Shown here: positions 27,566-37,500 of the stretch, piece by piece
Layout of the letters: each line of letters opens with the position of its first letter
How positions within the stretch are numbered: the first letter of the stretch is position 1
NCBI GenBank assembly: GCA_026418275.1
Contig: JAOABQ010000028.1
Span: forward strand, 28,347 to 92,346
Source of the DNA: Clostridia bacterium
Lineage (GTDB): Bacteria > Bacillota > Clostridia > Acetivibrionales > DSM-2933
Direction: 5' to 3'
DNA: 64,000 bases
The notes under the pieces: model-generated
The model's input: only the letters and a program-made list of their open reading frames with translations
Told to the model about the DNA's origin: nothing
Database searches by the model: none
Made by a program: the position numbers and the translations under genes

Positions 27566-27938
27566 TTTTTCACCCAAGAGTACTGCGTTATGATACATAA
27601 GATTATTTTAACTTACTAAATTCATTGTATAGAATTTTTTAGCAAAATGCAATTGGAGAATATATAATAAAAGCTTTTGGACACTTCTTAAAGCGTGTTT
27701 TTTTATATATGAGCTGAGGTAATCATTTTATATAGGGAATATAACCACCCGAAAAAAAGACACCTTTTTTATGAAAAAAGTCTACTTCATCCGGACCATT
27801 AAAGGTGTTAGTATGGAATTAGTTAAAAATTATTTTTCCAGTAATGATAATTGATCGAAGCTGCAAAGGTTCGGTCCTGGCAAATACCACTGTCTAGAAA
27901 TGTCTGCCGGTGTAAATTTGAAAGGATGTGAATGGTAA
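27566..27938. other. Intergenic region between divergent regulators
   Basis: 373 bp between the YesM gene (minus) and a NarL-type regulator (plus). It is AT-rich with A and T runs near 27760-27780. No hairpin terminator, riboswitch motif or small gene could be supported. Confidence 0.5.
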
Positions 27939-28589
27939 ATGAAACCTATTAAAATTCTTATAGCGGATGCACAAAGCATATTAAGAGAAGGGCTAAAAAG
28001 CATATTGGACTATGAGGAGGATATGAAGGTTGTAGCAACTGCTGAAAATGGCGTACAGGTGTATGACAGAACAGTCACTTTCAGTCCGAATGTAATTTTA
28101 ATAGATATCATGGTACTTCAGATGAATGGTCTGGAAACAATTCATGCAATAAAAAGAGATTATCCCAATACAGTCATTCTTGTATTAACAAATAATGATG
28201 AAGAGGAGAACATTATTAATGCACTTTACCTTGGTGCAACGGGATATTTATTGAAGGATATCAGCCGCTCAAGGCTAATTCAGGCAATAAGGGAGGCGGC
28301 AACGGGAGATTTTATTCTTCCATCGAACATTGCTTTAAAACTTGCCGGCAAACTTTTTCGGCTATCTGAAGGGGAGAGAAAGCAGGAACAATTAAGCATG
28401 CTTGGATTGTCGGACAGGGAAAAGGAAATTGCATATATGGTTGCCGAGGGATATACCAATAGACAGATTGCCTCCTCCTTATATATTTCAAACGGAACGG
28501 TGAAAAATTATATTAGTGCCATTTACAGCAAGGTTGGGACCAGTGACCGGTTAAAAGCAGCGAGTTATTTAAAGGAATTTGTAGTATAA
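27939..28589 (+). CDS. NarL/LuxR-family response regulator with atypical receiver
   Basis: 216 residues: receiver domain (1-120), linker, and a LuxR-type helix-turn-helix (LSDREKEIAYMVAEGYTNRQ, IASSLYISNGTVKNYIS). The putative phospho-acceptor Asp is in NVILIDIMVLQMNG and the Lys in GYLLKDIS. Two usual receiver features are changed: the acidic pair is IADAQ (second acid replaced by Ala), and the M-P after the acceptor Asp is replaced by V-L. Phosphorylation may be weak or absent. The HisKA_3 kinase at 32619-34343 is the obvious NarX-type candidate partner in the window but is not adjacent. A clear terminator follows. Confidence 0.85.
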   Translation: MKPIKILIADAQSILREGLKSILDYEEDMKVVATAENGVQVYDRTVTFSPNVILIDIMVLQMNGLETIHAIKRDYPNTVILVLTNNDEEENIINALYLGATGYLLKDISRSRLIQAIREAATGDFILPSNIALKLAGKLFRLSEGERKQEQLSMLGLSDREKEIAYMVAEGYTNRQIASSLYISNGTVKNYISAIYSKVGTSDRLKAASYLKEFVV

Positions 28590-28735
28590 ATAATCGAAGT
28601 TTTAATTAAAGTTTTGTGAGCAAAATATCTGTTGTAAGCGGTAGTTTGGAAGCTGGAAAAATGCACTTTAAAGCTTTCAGATCTATGGCATAGGGGAGTA
28701 TCATTAAAAATAATAAAAATGGTTAAGTTATGATG

Positions 28736-28770
28736 ACAGGAAGGTAGGGGCATACCTTCCTGTTCGTTCT
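28736..28770 (+). terminator. Terminator of the NarL-type regulator gene
   Basis: ACAGGAAGGTA and TACCTTCCTGT form an 11-bp perfect stem with a 6-nt loop, followed by TCGTTCTTT. Confidence 0.75.
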
Positions 28771-28869
28771 TTAAACCTGTTTCCATTAAATATAGTGTCT
28801 TTCCAAATAAACATTTATCATATATAATTTAATGTATGGGTCATATTTCGTCCTGCTAGGAGAAGTTAT

Positions 28870-29802
28870 ATGTTTAAAAAGAAGATATTAGTGATTGATG
28901 ATACGGAACTTATGTTGAAGTTAATCGGAAATATCCTTCGTGAAGCGGGATACGAAGTTGTTACTGCTTCAAATGGCATTGAGGGAATACAAATGGTCAG
29001 GGAAGAAAAACCTGATCTGGTTTTGCTGGATGTTATCATGCCCATAATGGACGGGTTTGAAGTATGCAAAAACCTCAGGGAGGATGAAAGTAACAACTTG
29101 ATGCCGATTATCATCCTTACTGCGCAGGATAATGAAGATGATAAATTAACAGGTCTTGAGCTGGGTGCTGATGATTATATCATTAAACCCTTTAATCATA
29201 GGGAGCTTTTGAGCAGAGTCCGCAATACTTTAAAGAGAATAGACCGGAACCGGTGGGCAAATCCCCTTACGGGACTGCCGGGAAATATAGAAATACAAAC
29301 TGAAATCAATAGCAGAATTGCCAAGAAGGAAATGTTTGCAGTAGTATATGCAGATTTGGATAATTTTAAAGCATACAATGATGTATACGGCTTTTCCAGT
29401 GGAGACCGGGCAATTAAGCTTACTGCCGATATTCTCTCGGATAATGTGCACAGTTATGCCAGTCCGGGTGATTTTTTGGGCCATGTTGGAGGGGATGATT
29501 TCGTTATTGTAATGTCCACTTCGCGTGTAGATGCCTTATGTGAGGGAATTATAAAGGATTTTGACAAAAAGATTTTGGATCTATACTCGCTGGAGGATAA
29601 GGAGAAAGGGTATATTACGACAACCAACAGGCAGGGGGAAGTGATGCAATACCCGATCATGTCCATATCCATAGCAGTTGTATCTAATGAGAGACGGGTC
29701 CTTTTAAGTCACCTGCAGGTTGCCGAGATTGCTGCTGAAGTAAAAAAAATAGCCAAGTCCAAGACAGGAAGTGTTTATTTTAAAGATAGAAGAAGTTTGT
29801 AA
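28870..29802 (+). CDS. Response regulator with GGDEF-type output domain (GGDDF)
   Basis: 310 residues. The receiver domain (1-120) is canonical: VIDDTE, LVLLDVIMPIMDGFE, ILTAQDN, IIKPFNHREL. The C-terminal 180 residues are a GGDEF domain with AVVYADLDNFKAYNDVYG (metal-binding Asp) and GHVGGDDFVIVM in place of GG(D/E)EF. Replacing the Glu of the active-site loop by Asp may lower or abolish diguanylate cyclase activity, so it may be a c-di-GMP or GTP sensor instead. It heads a tight unit with a membrane protein and a HEAT-repeat protein, 14 and 0 bp apart. Confidence 0.88.
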   Translation: MFKKKILVIDDTELMLKLIGNILREAGYEVVTASNGIEGIQMVREEKPDLVLLDVIMPIMDGFEVCKNLREDESNNLMPIIILTAQDNEDDKLTGLELGADDYIIKPFNHRELLSRVRNTLKRIDRNRWANPLTGLPGNIEIQTEINSRIAKKEMFAVVYADLDNFKAYNDVYGFSSGDRAIKLTADILSDNVHSYASPGDFLGHVGGDDFVIVMSTSRVDALCEGIIKDFDKKILDLYSLEDKEKGYITTTNRQGEVMQYPIMSISIAVVSNERRVLLSHLQVAEIAAEVKKIAKSKTGSVYFKDRRSL

Positions 29803-29816
29803 ACAAAGGAGAAATT

Positions 29817-30341
29817 ATGAAGAATTACCTAAGAAGTTCTTTAAAAGTGACATTAAGCTACTTAACCAGTCTTGTTTTTTTTGTTGTATTATTGCCTGCA
29901 CTGTTTTTTATAGCGAAAAAGTTTTGGGCGGACTGGGATAAATCATTGGAAATTATACATTACTATTCATTTTTTGTCTTTATAGCAGCATTCTATATTG
30001 TTTATGAAAACATCCGGCAGATGTGTGAAATTGAAAAGGGCGTTAGTAAAGATATCTACCCCTTAAAGGGCCTTGTTTACGGTATTCTTGGATTTCTACC
30101 GTATATTCTTGTCATCGGTTTGATTTACTATTTGCCTATGGGGAGTGGAGCTGACCGGATCAAGCATGTGGCAATCAATACCATACTGGGACCACTTTAC
30201 TTTATTGTACGACTTGGAAAAGAATCGTTGATCTCCTATATTGCCGCTTCGGTGGTAATACCCTTCACTGCTGCATTAGGCTATATGGCGGGGTATTATG
30301 ATTTCAAAGTTGCAAAACTTTTGAAAGGGGGCTCCCAATAA
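29817..30341 (+). CDS. Four-TM membrane protein of unknown function
   Basis: 174 residues with about four hydrophobic segments (near 15-35, 47-63, 85-107, 140-160) and short loops. No known family recognised. It lies 14 bp after the REC-GGDEF gene and directly before the HEAT-repeat gene, whose start codon follows its stop without any gap, so the three are almost certainly co-transcribed. It may be the membrane target or anchor of the signalling protein. Confidence 0.65.
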   Translation: MKNYLRSSLKVTLSYLTSLVFFVVLLPALFFIAKKFWADWDKSLEIIHYYSFFVFIAAFYIVYENIRQMCEIEKGVSKDIYPLKGLVYGILGFLPYILVIGLIYYLPMGSGADRIKHVAINTILGPLYFIVRLGKESLISYIAASVVIPFTAALGYMAGYYDFKVAKLLKGGSQ

Positions 30342-31196
30342 ATGGAGAACAAGATAAAGGCTTTATTTGAAAGCTATAATTTGACGATTGAAGAAAACTT
30401 TAACAAAGCTTTAGAGGCAGGCATATTGAAGGAAGAAAGCATGGCTGGAAATGCATTTTTAAAGCCAAACCCGGAGGCTGTAGAACAATGGTCAAAATCC
30501 GCTTTGAAGGAATTGGACGGGTTGACTCCCGATGAGTTTATAAAGAGCTTAGGATTTGAAGAACTTATAGAAGTATTTAAGACCGGTTCTATCATTTCCG
30601 ACTGGGATTTGCCCGATATACTTTTGGACAGGCTTAAAGGGTTTGGGGAGCGGACAGTCGACTTGTTTATAAACCTCTCAAAAGAAAGATCAACAGATGA
30701 TGGTCAGGACTTATTTTGCGTTCCGCAAATGGCTATTCAGACATTGGGCAACTGGAAAATTGAAAAGGCAGTAGGCCCTTTGATTGAGATCATATGTATG
30801 AGCGAGGAAGCAGAAGATCTATTAGCCGAAGAGGCTGTGAATGCATTGGCCCAAATAGGTAAGCCGGCAGTCCAACCGTTAATTTCCGCTTTAGAGACAT
30901 CAGAGCTTGTAGAAGACGTTCAAGAATACTTGATGGAAGCTTTAGTGCGGATTGGAAGAATGGAGAAACAGGACTCTATTTACAGGTGCCTTAAAAATAC
31001 TTTTTTAAAGATGGACAATAAAGTGGTAGGTGCCGAGTACTTGGCAGACTATAACGACCAGCGGGCCATTACTTTTTTAAGGGGATATATTGAGAAAAAC
31101 ATGCAGAATATGGATAAGGAAACCATTCAATATATACTGCTTGTGATCAAAAGAATGGGCGGCATTATTGATGACCTTCTTCCAAGTATATACTAA
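30342..31196 (+). CDS. HEAT-repeat protein
   Basis: 284 residues, no signal peptide. The middle contains two or three HEAT/PBS-lyase-like repeats (WKIEKAVGPLIEIICM; EEAVNALAQIGKPAVQPLIS; YLMEALVRIG). These form a curved helical scaffold for protein-protein contacts. The N-terminal 70 residues are helical and acidic. The AAAGGGGG ribosome site is inside the end of the previous gene. Together with the GGDDF regulator and membrane protein it may relay the signal; no enzymatic motif is visible. Confidence 0.75.
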   Translation: MENKIKALFESYNLTIEENFNKALEAGILKEESMAGNAFLKPNPEAVEQWSKSALKELDGLTPDEFIKSLGFEELIEVFKTGSIISDWDLPDILLDRLKGFGERTVDLFINLSKERSTDDGQDLFCVPQMAIQTLGNWKIEKAVGPLIEIICMSEEAEDLLAEEAVNALAQIGKPAVQPLISALETSELVEDVQEYLMEALVRIGRMEKQDSIYRCLKNTFLKMDNKVVGAEYLADYNDQRAITFLRGYIEKNMQNMDKETIQYILLVIKRMGGIIDDLLPSIY

Positions 31197-31227
31197 ATTT
31201 AAAGTTGAATATAAGAAAAATTTATAA

Positions 31228-31264
31228 CAAAAAGAGATACTTATAAAGGGTATCTCTTTTTACT
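31228..31264. terminator. Bidirectional terminator
   Basis: AAAAAGAGATACC-type arms (AAAAAGAGATAC / GTATCTCTTTTT) flank an 8-nt loop after the HEAT-repeat gene and before the convergent dehydrogenase gene. Confidence 0.85.
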
Positions 31265-31320
31265 GTGCTGTGTGTGGACTGCTGCCAAAGATCGGAATGC
31301 AAGTGACTCCATACTTTAAG

Positions 31321-32280
31321 TCAGCAAACCCGGTTTCTTTTTTCCCCTTTTAGAAATGCATCAATATTCTGTTGAACCTCTTCTATAAGTGTTTTTCTAG
31401 CCTCCAGGCCTGCCCAGGCAATATGTGGCGTAATAAAGAGTTTATGACTGTTTTTAATTCCAAGAAGCGGATTATTTACCTTGACAGGTTCGCTTTCCAA
31501 TACATCTAAAGCGGCTCCGGCGATTACGTTTTCATCTAAAGCCTTAGCCAGGCCTTCCTCATTCACGATCCCGCCTCTGCCCAAATTTAATAGAATGGCA
31601 TGAGACTTCATATTTTTTAATGCTTCATAAGTGATTAAGTTTTTTGTTTGGGTATTTAACGGAGCGTGAATGGATATTATATCCGATTCCTTAAGAAGTT
31701 CATCAAGGGCTGCCCGTTTGTAGTCGGGATTGTTATTTTTTCCGGAAGTAGAGTAGTATACAACATTGCTTCCAAAGGATTTTGCTATACCTGCAACAGT
31801 CCGGCCGATTTCACCTAAGCCTATAATACCCCAGGTTTTATTACGAATCTCCCAAAAGGGTTTATCCAGGTGGGTAAAAATATCACTTTTTGCGTATTCT
31901 CCGGATTTAACATGCCGGTCATAATAGGAAAGGCTTTCAATCAGATAAAAAAGCATAGCAAATGTGTGCTGGGCAACGCTGTGGGTTGAGTATCCGGCCA
32001 CATTGGTTACCGCGATATTTTTGGACTTGGTATATTCCAAATCCACGTTGTTTGTACCGGTAGCTGTAATACAGATCAGTTTTATATCGGGGGCAAATTC
32101 CAAGTTGGATTGGTTTAATACTACCTTGTTGGTAATGATGATATCCTGACTCTTTATTCTATCCACTACTTCATCAGGATTTGTAGTCTGGTAGATTGTT
32201 ACTTGTCCCAGTTTTTCAAATAAGGATAGATCAATATCAGGCCCCAATGTTTTTGCATCTAAAATACAAAGCTTATGCAT
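31321..32280 (-). CDS. D-isomer-specific 2-hydroxyacid dehydrogenase
   Basis: 319 residues. The NAD-binding fold has WGIIGLGEIGRTVAGIA (GxGxxG) followed by the hydrophobic beta-B. Catalytic residues are the Arg in LLNLGRGGIVNEEGL, the Glu in DVLESEPV and His in FITPHIAWAGLEARKT. The N-terminal substrate domain has ICITATGTNNVDLEYTKSKN and VAGYSTHSVAQHTFAM. The family includes glycerate/hydroxypyruvate and phosphoglycerate dehydrogenases; closest by pattern is hydroxypyruvate reductase. It stands alone and the exact substrate cannot be read from sequence. Confidence 0.88.
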   Translation of the reverse strand: MHKLCILDAKTLGPDIDLSLFEKLGQVTIYQTTNPDEVVDRIKSQDIIITNKVVLNQSNLEFAPDIKLICITATGTNNVDLEYTKSKNIAVTNVAGYSTHSVAQHTFAMLFYLIESLSYYDRHVKSGEYAKSDIFTHLDKPFWEIRNKTWGIIGLGEIGRTVAGIAKSFGSNVVYYSTSGKNNNPDYKRAALDELLKESDIISIHAPLNTQTKNLITYEALKNMKSHAILLNLGRGGIVNEEGLAKALDENVIAGAALDVLESEPVKVNNPLLGIKNSHKLFITPHIAWAGLEARKTLIEEVQQNIDAFLKGEKRNRVC

Positions 32281-32618
32281 TTTATCACGTCCATTCTTTC
32301 ATAATAAATTCTATTTTGTGAGACACCTTGTTCATATAGATTAACGAACTGCAAAAGTAAAAATTCAATTTCTGAAAGACTGTATAGACCAGGTATTTCA
32401 TCTCACGAACTTTACAATGTTTATACTTCGCAAGCTATAGTATGCAGTTTTTAATGCTTTACTATTAAGCCTATTATATATAAAGCTTGGCCAAAGCTTC
32501 AAGTATCATTTTATTGATTGAGTAAATTTGTTTTGTTTGAGGCGGGATATTAAGAGTAAAGCCCGAAAGGGATTTTGAACCGCCCTCGGGCTTATTGAAC
32601 GTACTTGTATATTCAGTG
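32281..32618. other. Intergenic region
   Basis: 338 bp between two minus-strand genes. The right end holds a terminator (32557-32595) for the kinase gene; the left part should hold the dehydrogenase promoter. No gene found. Confidence 0.5.
32557..32595 (-). terminator. Terminator of the GAF histidine kinase gene
   Basis: On the minus strand TAAGCCCGAGGG pairs with CCCTTTCGGGCTTTA across an 11-nt loop. The following T run is interrupted. Confidence 0.65.
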
Positions 32619-34343
32619 TCACTTATCAGGGTTGTTATGCGATAGGGGAACTCGGATCATAAGACTTGTCCCGTTTCCGGGAGAAGACTTTATCTCCAAA
32701 CTTCCTTTAATAATTTCTATCCTTTCCCGGATTCCTTCAAGTCCAAAGCCGCCATCTAATTTGTGTGGTTTTTTAACCGCCAGTTCTGAAGTGTCGAAGC
32801 CTTTGCCGTCATCAGAAATAATCAGTGTAAGGCTGGTATCTGCTGCGGCAAAGTCTACCAGGACATTTTGTGCGGCGGCATGCTTGTAAATGTTCGAAAG
32901 CGCTTCCTGGACAATTCTATAGATGGTAGATGACATATAGTATTCAATGAGTGAATCGTTTCCGGAAACTACGAATTTTACCTTCAAACCGGTATTGTTC
33001 TCGTAAATGCTAAAATGGTTTTCGAGGGCTTTCATGAGGCCGTCTTCCAGATAAGAGGGCTTTAAGTCATAAATGATGGTTCTGATTTCCTTTGCGGCAG
33101 CGCGTATATTGGTATTGAGCTCATCGATCCCGGCAAGTGTTTTTGCTGTATCGCCGATTTGCATGAATTTCTTCAGCAGCTCTACTTTCAAAGAAAGGTT
33201 TACAACTGACTGGGCAGGTCCATCGTGAATTTCTCTGGCGATTCTTTTGCGCTCTTCTTCATGGGCTTTTAAAATCTGCCTGCTCAAAAAGTCCAGTTGA
33301 CTATTTTGTTCTTTATAGTTTTCCAAAAGATTTTGCATATCTCTGTACAAAATGGTGTTCTCAAGTGCCACAGCAGCTTGGCCGGCAAGGGAATTCATAA
33401 TAAGCTCATCCGTATAGGTATAAGGGACAACCTGATCATTTAGATCCTTACTTGAAAAGTCCAGTTTAGCCTCTTTATGCTTCTTTTTATTAATTAACTG
33501 GATTACACCCATCACATTGTTTTCGTGATCTTTCATCGGAATGGACAGGATGGATTTGGTAATATACCCTGTTTGGGAATCAAACCGGCTGTCATGATGG
33601 TAATCTAAAGTAGTAGGAAGATGGTAGGCATCATCAATTCTGACCGGTTTTCCGGTAATGACCGTATGACCCGATATGCTTTCCCGGGTAATGGGAGAGG
33701 TTGAAGCTTGCAAGCTTACCTCGATGCTGCTGTTTTTGGAAATCACAAAGCTCAAAAGTTTATTCCGGTATGCGCTGTTTTTAATGGAAGACCACCTGCC
33801 GTTTTCACTGTCAATGACAAGATAGATGGTTGCAGCATCAGAGGATGTCATATTCATGCTGCTGCTTACGATCATCTCTAAAAGCTTGACCCGGTCTTTT
33901 TCCAAGGTAAGGGATTTACCGATTTCGTAGAATTCTCTAACTTCATTTTGCAGGAGTGAGACTCGGTTTTTAGCCGATATTTCATTGTTCAACCGATTAA
34001 AAAAGAATCCCTCATTGAAGGAATTTGTATTGATAAAGTCGAATATATCATTATATTTATCCAGATATGGAATGTTTTCATGGTAAAAGGAAATAAGGAT
34101 AAGGCTGTGGCCATTCAAGGTTTCTTGCAATTGTTTTGATACCTCATCTAAAACGCTAAACTCAACGAACACAATGAGAAGGTATTTTGCATTGCAATAG
34201 GGCAAATATTTTTGGTGGAACTCTTCCGGAACATAAGGTCCCTTAAGAATTTCCGGAGAGCCCATATATTTATTTAATGTCTCATAAAACTTGCCATAAT
34301 GATTTGATGTGTTTTGAACTACCAATACTTTTTCAATAAGCAT
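32619..34343 (-). CDS. GAF-domain sensor kinase, NarX/DegS type (HisKA_3)
   Basis: 574 residues, no membrane segment, so a cytoplasmic sensor. Residues about 150-330 form a GAF domain (SSMNMTSSDAATIYLVID, GKPVRIDDAYHLP, SILSIPMKDHENNVMGVIQL). The kinase core has EEERKRIAREIHDGPAQSVV with the phospho-acceptor His (HisKA_3) and a HATPase_c domain (IYRIVQEALSNIYKHAAA, DDGKGFD, GGFGLEGIRERI, PGNGT). Such kinases partner NarL/LuxR-type regulators; the regulator at 27939-28589 is a candidate. The N-terminal 120 residues resemble no known domain. GAGGTG ribosome site before the ATG. Confidence 0.88.
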   Translation of the reverse strand: MLIEKVLVVQNTSNHYGKFYETLNKYMGSPEILKGPYVPEEFHQKYLPYCNAKYLLIVFVEFSVLDEVSKQLQETLNGHSLILISFYHENIPYLDKYNDIFDFINTNSFNEGFFFNRLNNEISAKNRVSLLQNEVREFYEIGKSLTLEKDRVKLLEMIVSSSMNMTSSDAATIYLVIDSENGRWSSIKNSAYRNKLLSFVISKNSSIEVSLQASTSPITRESISGHTVITGKPVRIDDAYHLPTTLDYHHDSRFDSQTGYITKSILSIPMKDHENNVMGVIQLINKKKHKEAKLDFSSKDLNDQVVPYTYTDELIMNSLAGQAAVALENTILYRDMQNLLENYKEQNSQLDFLSRQILKAHEEERKRIAREIHDGPAQSVVNLSLKVELLKKFMQIGDTAKTLAGIDELNTNIRAAAKEIRTIIYDLKPSYLEDGLMKALENHFSIYENNTGLKVKFVVSGNDSLIEYYMSSTIYRIVQEALSNIYKHAAAQNVLVDFAAADTSLTLIISDDGKGFDTSELAVKKPHKLDGGFGLEGIRERIEIIKGSLEIKSSPGNGTSLMIRVPLSHNNPDK

Positions 34344-34587
34344 TCAATTACACCTCGCGGATCGCTAAAAAAATTGTTACTGCTTTGGAATGTAAACATT
34401 GGGTCCAAATCTACCGGCGAGCATCATAAGCATTTTTCCTTAAGAAGAGCAATCACATTTTTAATGCAGACTGTAAAACAAATCCAATTAAATAACCTTG
34501 AAAAGTTTTAATGCTTTTTCGAATAACTATATATAGTATACATCAGATTTGAATTTGTTTCAAATATGAGAATGAAGGATGATTTAG

Positions 34588-37500
34588 ATGATTTGTTTTA
34601 ATTGTGGGGTTAAACTAGCGGGTAACGAGTATAAAGAGTGCCAGGTATGTGGTGTGAAGCTTGCAGGGGTCTGTACTTCCTGTCAGCATCCCAATCCGAG
34701 GATGGGAAAATTTTGTTTTTACTGCGGCTCCAAATTGACTGTCGCCGAAGAAAGTTCGGTTCAAAATTTTGATACCCTGTCTGAAGCGAGGAGAAAGGTT
34801 GCGGTGATTTTTGCGGATGTTTCCGGATTTACTGCCCTTTCTGAAAAAATGGATCCGGAAGAAGTCCGGGAAATTATTAACGAATGTTTTCATTATATTA
34901 CCAAACCCGTATATGAACTGGAGGGTACCATTGATAAATATATGGGAGATTGCGTAATGATTTTATTTGGTGCCAAGTACGCCCACAGTGACGATGCCAA
35001 GAGGGCTGTAATTTGTGCAATAAGGATGCTTGAACTTGTCCGGGAGTTTTCGGAGGAGCGGCTTTCTAAAAAAGGATATTCCCTAACCCTGTCTATCGGA
35101 ATAAATTATGGACTTGTTGTTACCGGAAGCGTAGGCAACTATTTTGACCGGGATTATACGGTCATGGGGGACATTGTAAATACCGCTCAAAGGCTCCAGT
35201 CCAATGCACAAAAAGGAACCATCCTGGTTTCCGAATCGGTTTTTTTTGAGACAAACGATCTCATCCATTATTCGGATGCCCGGGAAATTGCGGTAAAAAA
35301 CAAGGAAAAGCCGGTCAGATGTTATTCACCGGTTCATTTAGGATATGAGTATTCTTTTGAAAAAAATATGCTTTTCGTGGAAAGGGATGAAGAAATTTTA
35401 AATCTTCATTCAGCCTATAATCACGCTATGAACACAGGGGCCCGGTATCTTACGGTTACCGGGGAGGCTGGGATCGGAAAAACCCGGCTGTTAAAGGAAT
35501 TTTTTTTAAAACTGGATAACGGTATAAAAAAAGTATGGGTAGATTTGGGGCCTGTATCCCAAAACAGGGCCTATTATATGATTTCCAATATCTTAATGGG
35601 GATTATGAATATTAATATGGAGGATGGCAAAAGGGTAAAACAAAACCGGCTGCTGTCCTTTTTGGACTATATTATGGCGTCTCGAAGCGATGAGGAAATC
35701 CGTAGAAATTATAACTTTATCGGCTTAATTTTAGGACTTGACCGGGATCATGAGTTTCAAAACATACTCAATGCAATGACGGTTGAAAGTGTGCGAAGAG
35801 AAATTTTAAGACAACTATCTGTGTTTTTTACAAGCTACTGCAAAAAGCACAGGACGGTAGTTGTAGTAGATGACGTACACTGGTGTGATGGAAATTCCAT
35901 CAACCTCATTAAGGACATTGCAGGCCATCTTTTACATACACCTATTGCTTTTATTTTCTCTTCAAGGTATGAGATAGAAGAACTGAGCGCTATCGGAGAA
36001 ACACTGAGAGTAAATATGCTGAGCAGAAGAGGAGTTTTGCAGTTGACCTGCGATATATTAGGCTGTAAAGATGTGGACAGCAACCTGCTTGATATGGTTC
36101 ATAAGTTTACTAAAGGAAACCCTATGTATGTAAGGGAATATGCAGCCAATATCAAGAAAACAGGAAAATACTATTTGAAAAGTAATACGGCCTATATTGA
36201 GGAAAGGGAAATCGGTACACTCCCTGCAAGTATTCAAAGTCTTATCCTGGCCAATATGGCTGAACTTGATGATGTAACCAAAAGTTTTCTTCAGGCGGCT
36301 TCTGCAGTAGGAAAGGATTTTAGTTTATCACTGGTTAAAGGAATCTTGGATTTCCCTATGGATGAGGAAAGTATTTTGAAACTGCCTTTGCAGCTTGAAA
36401 TTGTCTCAAAAAAGTCGGTATATACGCAGGAAGGACTTGTTGAGAGAGTTTTTACTTTTAACCAGGACACCGAAAGAGAAGTTATTTATGACAGCATACT
36501 CAACAAAACAAAAAGGGATCTGCATAGAAAAATCGGCGAATACATAGAAGCAAGGTATCAAAAAGATATAGAGGGTTATTACGAAATCCTATGCAGTCAT
36601 TTTTATAGAGCAGGACTCATAAAAAAGGCAGAAGATTACTATTATAAAACGGCGCTCAAGCTTAAGGACGGTTTTAATCTCAGCACATCCTTGGAGTATT
36701 ACAGCCAGTTTCTTGAAATGGTGAAAAACAGCCGGGATGAAGAAGGCGATTTACGGGTTGTCCATGCATTAAAAGATATGGGCTATATCCACTTTATTAC
36801 AGGGGATTACGCGAAAGCCCTTGAGTATTTAAATATGGCACTTGGCTGTGCAAATTTGATGGATGATATATATACCTTAAAAATCATGTTTGCAGAGGTC
36901 TATAAGGAACAGGATGCATTTGACGAGGCAATGGCCATATTGGATGAAATAGAAGCAAAAATTAAGACGGATCATAATATTTACGGTAAACTTTTGCAGT
37001 TAAAATGCAGTATTCTAAGGATTATGGGGGATGCTAGGGCTATCAGCCTTGCTAAAAAGTCAGAAACGATTCTTTTAAAAACCAAGGATTATGACAATCT
37101 TTCGGAAACTATGAACCAAGCGGGTATTGCGTATTTTACGAAAGGGGTCATTGACGAAGCACTGTTTTATCTCAATAAGTCCTATAAATATGCGGAAAAG
37201 GTAAATAATCTGGCTGTAATGGCCAAGGTTTCGGGGAATTTGGGCATCATTTATTATTCAACCGGAATGGTTTCAAAAGCGTTTGAATCTTTTGTGAAAT
37301 CTATAGATATATCAAAGAAAATATCCGATGCCCAGGGTTTCATTGCAGGAAACATTAATTTGGGTGTGTTGTACCTGGATAAGGGTTTATTTGATAGGGC
37401 AGAGCATTTATTTAAAGAGTCCTTGGAACTTTCAAGGGAAATTTCACAAGGTTTAAATGAGTGTGTTAACCTGACCAATTTGGGGGATGTGATGTTTGAG

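Noticed and set aside
27760..27940. Possible structured leader before the NarL-type regulator
   Set aside because: Only A/T runs and no stable stem or known aptamer blocks could be found.
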